Below are positions 61,446 through 64,000 of a stretch of 64,000 bases of DNA, one piece after another (within the stretch, counting starts at the first letter, position 1; each line of letters begins with the position of its first letter). A model generated the notes under the pieces. It ran no database searches. It was not told where the DNA came from and saw only the letters and a program-made list of their open reading frames with translations. The stretch covers positions 11,482 through 75,481 of the forward strand of contig KE159630.1 in assembly GCA_000403335.2 (NCBI GenBank), written 5' to 3'. A program made the translations under genes and the position numbers. The stretch comes from Lachnospiraceae bacterium MD335. GTDB lineage: Bacteria; Bacillota; Clostridia; Lachnospirales; Lachnospiraceae.

Positions 61446-62743
61446 GAGTGTTATGGCTGTGCAATATTATGCTCCCGTTTATCGCAAAAAGCCTTGGACA
61501 GAAGATTATTGTCAAGGAGGGGTGGCTTTCGGGGCTTGCAAGTAAATTGATTTTAAACCGCAGCCGGCATGACATAACGCTTGCGATTTGCTTTCCGGCG
61601 TCGTCTGATTTGGATATGGTAAAGACGGACAAGTCATTGTTTGTGAAAGATCAGGCGGATACGGTTGATTACTATATTTTCAGGGAGGATACGGCGCATC
61701 CCGAGAAGTATGATGCAGGGCTGGAGGAGAGTCTTGGCGCGATTATGGAGGACTTTAAACCGGATGTGCTTCATATTTTCGGAACGGAGTTTCCGCATAC
61801 GCTTGCGGCGGTGAAGGCGTTTCATAATCCGCAGCGGACGCTGATTGGGATACAGGGGCTTTGCAGTGCGATTGCCGATGTGTATATGGCGGATTTGCCG
61901 CTTGCGGCACAGAAGAAAAAGACGGTGCGGGATATATTGAAAAAGGATGGTCTGTTTGAGCAGCAGGAGAAGTTTCGAAAGCGCGGGGCGTTTGAGACAG
62001 AAGCGCTTTCCCTTGTCGGTCATGTTACGGGAAGAACGGACTTTGACCGGGAAATGACAAAGAAGCTTGCGCCGCAGGCAAAGTATCATTTTATGAATGA
62101 AACGCTTCGCAGTGAGTTTTACAGCAATACGTGGAATATTGATAAAATTGAGCATTTTTCGCTGTTTTTAAGTCAGGGCAACTATCCGATTAAGGGGCTT
62201 CACTATGTGCTTGACATTCTTCCGGAAATCGTTGAGGAGTACGAAAATACGACGGTTTACGTGGCGGGAGACGTTATTACGGCACATGGAAGCCTGCGCG
62301 ACAAAATCCGTTTGTCGGGTTACGGAAAATATTTGTTAAGTCAGATTAAAAAGCATAAGCTTGAGGATCATATCAAGTTTGTCGGGCGTCTGCACTCCGA
62401 CCGTATGTGCGCCCGATTTTTAAAAACGCACGTTTTTTTATGTCCGTCGGCAATTGAGAATTCGCCCAATTCGGTGGGGGAGGCGATGCTTCTTGGTGTG
62501 CCGGTCGTGTCCGCGGATGTGGGCGGCGTGCACAATCTTTTGACGGACAAAAAGGACGGGCTGCTTTATCCGAAGGATAAGCCAAAACGTCTAAAGGATG
62601 CGATTTTGCAGATTTTTGAGGACGATAAGCTTGCGATGTATTTTTCCGCGAACGCGCGGGCGCACGCGATGAAAACACACAATCCGGATACGAATTACAA
62701 CCGGCTTATGGAGATTTATTATGAGATTAACCATAGTGTCTAA
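61442..62743 (+). CDS. family 4 glycosyltransferase
   Basis: A 433-residue GT-B protein. ATG 61442 overlaps the upstream stop as ATGA. MRVLWLCNIMLPFIAKSLGQ, the middle KYHFMNETLRSEFY, VYVAGDVITAHGSL, and the C-terminal donor site SPNSVGEAMLLGVPVVSADVGGV (NSVGEA with the EX7E-type pattern) are GT4 typical. No signal or membrane segments. It overlaps the following GT4 gene by 23 bases. Confidence 0.88.
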   Translation: MRVLWLCNIMLPFIAKSLGQKIIVKEGWLSGLASKLILNRSRHDITLAICFPASSDLDMVKTDKSLFVKDQADTVDYYIFREDTAHPEKYDAGLEESLGAIMEDFKPDVLHIFGTEFPHTLAAVKAFHNPQRTLIGIQGLCSAIADVYMADLPLAAQKKKTVRDILKKDGLFEQQEKFRKRGAFETEALSLVGHVTGRTDFDREMTKKLAPQAKYHFMNETLRSEFYSNTWNIDKIEHFSLFLSQGNYPIKGLHYVLDILPEIVEEYENTTVYVAGDVITAHGSLRDKIRLSGYGKYLLSQIKKHKLEDHIKFVGRLHSDRMCARFLKTHVFLCPSAIENSPNSVGEAMLLGVPVVSADVGGVHNLLTDKKDGLLYPKDKPKRLKDAILQIFEDDKLAMYFSANARAHAMKTHNPDTNYNRLMEIYYEINHSV

Positions 62744-63923
62744 TTATATCAACCACCATCAGATTCCGATGTCGAATGCGCTGTATGAGCGGCTGGGAGC
62801 AGATTTTGCGTTTATTCAGACGTCACCAATGGAGGAAGACAGGGTGAAGATGGGGTGGGGAAGCGAGGTCCCGGATATTCCTTACCTGAAACTTTACTAT
62901 GAGGAAGAAGCGTCGTGTGCGGATTTAATGCTGGAGAGCGATATTGTCGTGTTTGGCGGAGTTGAGGATGAAAGCTATATTAAGCCGAGACTAAACGCGG
63001 GGAAGATTGTCATTCGTGCGAGCGAGCGGCTTTACCGCGAGGGGCAGTGGAAGTCGATTTCACCGCGCGGCAGGAAGAAGAAGTATGAGGACCACACGCA
63101 GTATGCCGATGCGCCGGTGTATCTTTTATGTCACGGGGCGTATGTGGCGTCGGATTTTGCGATTGTACATGCGTATCCGGGGAAAAAGTTTGTGTGGGGA
63201 TATTTCCCGACGGTCAATCCGTATGATTTGGATGCATTGTTTCTGCAAAAGCGGCATGTTGAGAATGGGAGCGGAACGTGCGTTCGCATCTTGTGGGCGG
63301 GACGGTTTTTAAAGCTGAAGCATCCGGAGTATGCCATAAAGGCGGCGCGGTATCTGAAGCGGCAGGGGATTTCGTTTCATCTTGATATGGTGGGCGGCGG
63401 AGACTTGGAAGAGTCTCTGCGTCAGATGACGGTGCGTTACGGGCTTACGGATGCGGTGACATTTCATGGGTTTTTGCCGCCGCAGCGTGTCAGGGAATTT
63501 ATGGAGCAGGCGGATGTTTTTCTGTTTACCAGCAATTATTTGGAGGGCTGGGGCGCTGTGCTGAATGAGGCGATGAACAGCGCGTGTGCGGTTGTGGCAG
63601 GGCATGGTATCGGGGCGGTGCCGTTTCTGTTAAAGCATGGAAAAAACGGGCTTGTATATAAAACGGGAAATTTCAGGGAATTTCAGGCGTATGTTTTGCA
63701 GCTTTGCCAGGACGCGTCACTTTGTCGGCGTCTTGGAACAAATGCGTACCGGACAATGACAGATGCCTGGAACCCGCATGAGGCAGCGGACAGACTTTAC
63801 AGCTTTTGTGAGGGGCTTTTGAAGGGAGAGGTACGTGTGCAGCAGGAGGGTCCGCTCAGCATAGCGCCTATTATTCGTCCAAGAGCAGGGTATGCCTACA
63901 CGCGTCGGGGTGTTTTAAAATAA
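62721..63923 (+). CDS. family 4 glycosyltransferase
   Basis: A 400-residue GT-B protein, ATG 62721 inside the preceding gene. MRLTIVSNYINHHQIPMSNALYERLG start, ILWAGRFLKLKHPEYAIKAA, FHLDMVGGGDLEESL, VTFHGFLPPQRVREFMEQADVFLFTSNYLEGWGAVLNEAMNSACAVVAG carry the donor-site pattern. A basic tail ends it. Donor unknown. Not overlapping the last partial gene. Confidence 0.87.
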   Translation: MRLTIVSNYINHHQIPMSNALYERLGADFAFIQTSPMEEDRVKMGWGSEVPDIPYLKLYYEEEASCADLMLESDIVVFGGVEDESYIKPRLNAGKIVIRASERLYREGQWKSISPRGRKKKYEDHTQYADAPVYLLCHGAYVASDFAIVHAYPGKKFVWGYFPTVNPYDLDALFLQKRHVENGSGTCVRILWAGRFLKLKHPEYAIKAARYLKRQGISFHLDMVGGGDLEESLRQMTVRYGLTDAVTFHGFLPPQRVREFMEQADVFLFTSNYLEGWGAVLNEAMNSACAVVAGHGIGAVPFLLKHGKNGLVYKTGNFREFQAYVLQLCQDASLCRRLGTNAYRTMTDAWNPHEAADRLYSFCEGLLKGEVRVQQEGPLSIAPIIRPRAGYAYTRRGVLK

Positions 63924-63940
63924 AATAACAGGTGATGTTA

Positions 63941-64000
63941 ATGAAAAAAACAAAGAGCAGAATTTACGTCTGCCATACTTTTTACCATGTGTTTGTTTCG
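63941..64000 (+). CDS. partial polysaccharide-locus gene, cut by window edge
   Basis: An ATG at 63941 after AGGTGATG opens a frame (MKKTKSRIYVCHTFYHVFVS) that runs off the right edge. The start recalls sialyltransferase-like or other capsule glycosyltransferases that begin with a KIYVCHTPYHV-type segment. Too short for a firm call. Confidence 0.5.
   Translation, partial: MKKTKSRIYVCHTFYHVFVS

Overview
The window comes from a Gram-positive, endospore-forming, flagellated Clostridia chromosome, most likely a Lachnospiraceae gut bacterium (Roseburia/Agathobacter-like). This is inferred from the mixture of dipicolinate synthase, mbl followed by two flagellar rod genes and flgJ, cdaA-cdaR-glmM, ftsEX with an M23 hydrolase and a CtpA-type protease, the many AGGAGG ribosome binding sites, and the repeated intergenic hairpin elements. 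No rRNA, classical tRNA or CRISPR array was seen.

Positions 1-13.3 kb hold part of a phage-like module cut by the left edge. On the minus strand a lysis and tail-fibre unit runs tail-associated protein, LLH-type holin, XhlA-like protein, BppU-type fibre, a small unknown protein, a glycosyltransferase-like protein and a GH25 endolysin (13227 down to 6852). A second minus-strand unit encodes a tail-tube-like protein and a gene running off the edge. Between them lie a plus-strand pair (a sigma-70-like factor and a DUF262 protein) and, divergent from it, a YonO/QDE-1-type single-subunit RNA polymerase with a DxDGD active site, translationally coupled to a zinc-ribbon protein. A 91-bp block with four strictly conserved sub-blocks at identical spacing sits just upstream of both structural units. 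I propose it as a promoter or leader dedicated to this polymerase and/or sigma factor. The sigma gene itself has a near-consensus housekeeping promoter with a LexA-like box in its spacer. No head, terminase or integrase gene is visible, so prophage versus tailocin is open.

From 13.3 to 26.6 kb the host chromosome carries a spoVFA-spoVFB-asparagine synthase sporulation operon (minus), a NUDIX hydrolase and CvfB (plus), yjfB, a PucR/CdaR-type regulator, the cell-envelope operon ftsE-ftsX-M23 hydrolase-S41 protease, and a convergent B12-binding radical SAM gene.

Positions 26.6-31.7 kb look like an accessory RNA and stress island: a Ro60-like (TROVE/DUF2828 plus vWA) protein preceded on the same strand by two tRNA-mimicking RNA genes that share a covarying hairpin, then a VapBC-like toxin-antitoxin pair and two overlapping WYL regulators.

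Positions 31.9-51.1 kb are housekeeping genes: a SpoIID-like/PG-binding/LysM protein, uvrB-uvrA, mbl and flagellar rod genes, RecD2 helicase, comF, yvyF, two membrane proteins, cdaA-cdaR-glmM and HPr. Positions 51.2 kb to the end form a surface polysaccharide locus (dTDP-4-dehydrorhamnose reductase-like, gmd, fcl, glycosyltransferases, a phosphoglycosyl transferase, Wzz-like and EpsG-like proteins) with a stand-alone Spo0A DNA-binding domain near its start. Three families of structured intergenic repeats (137/135-bp nested hairpins, 69-78-bp tandem units, and a 164-bp terminal-inverted-repeat element) are scattered through the window.
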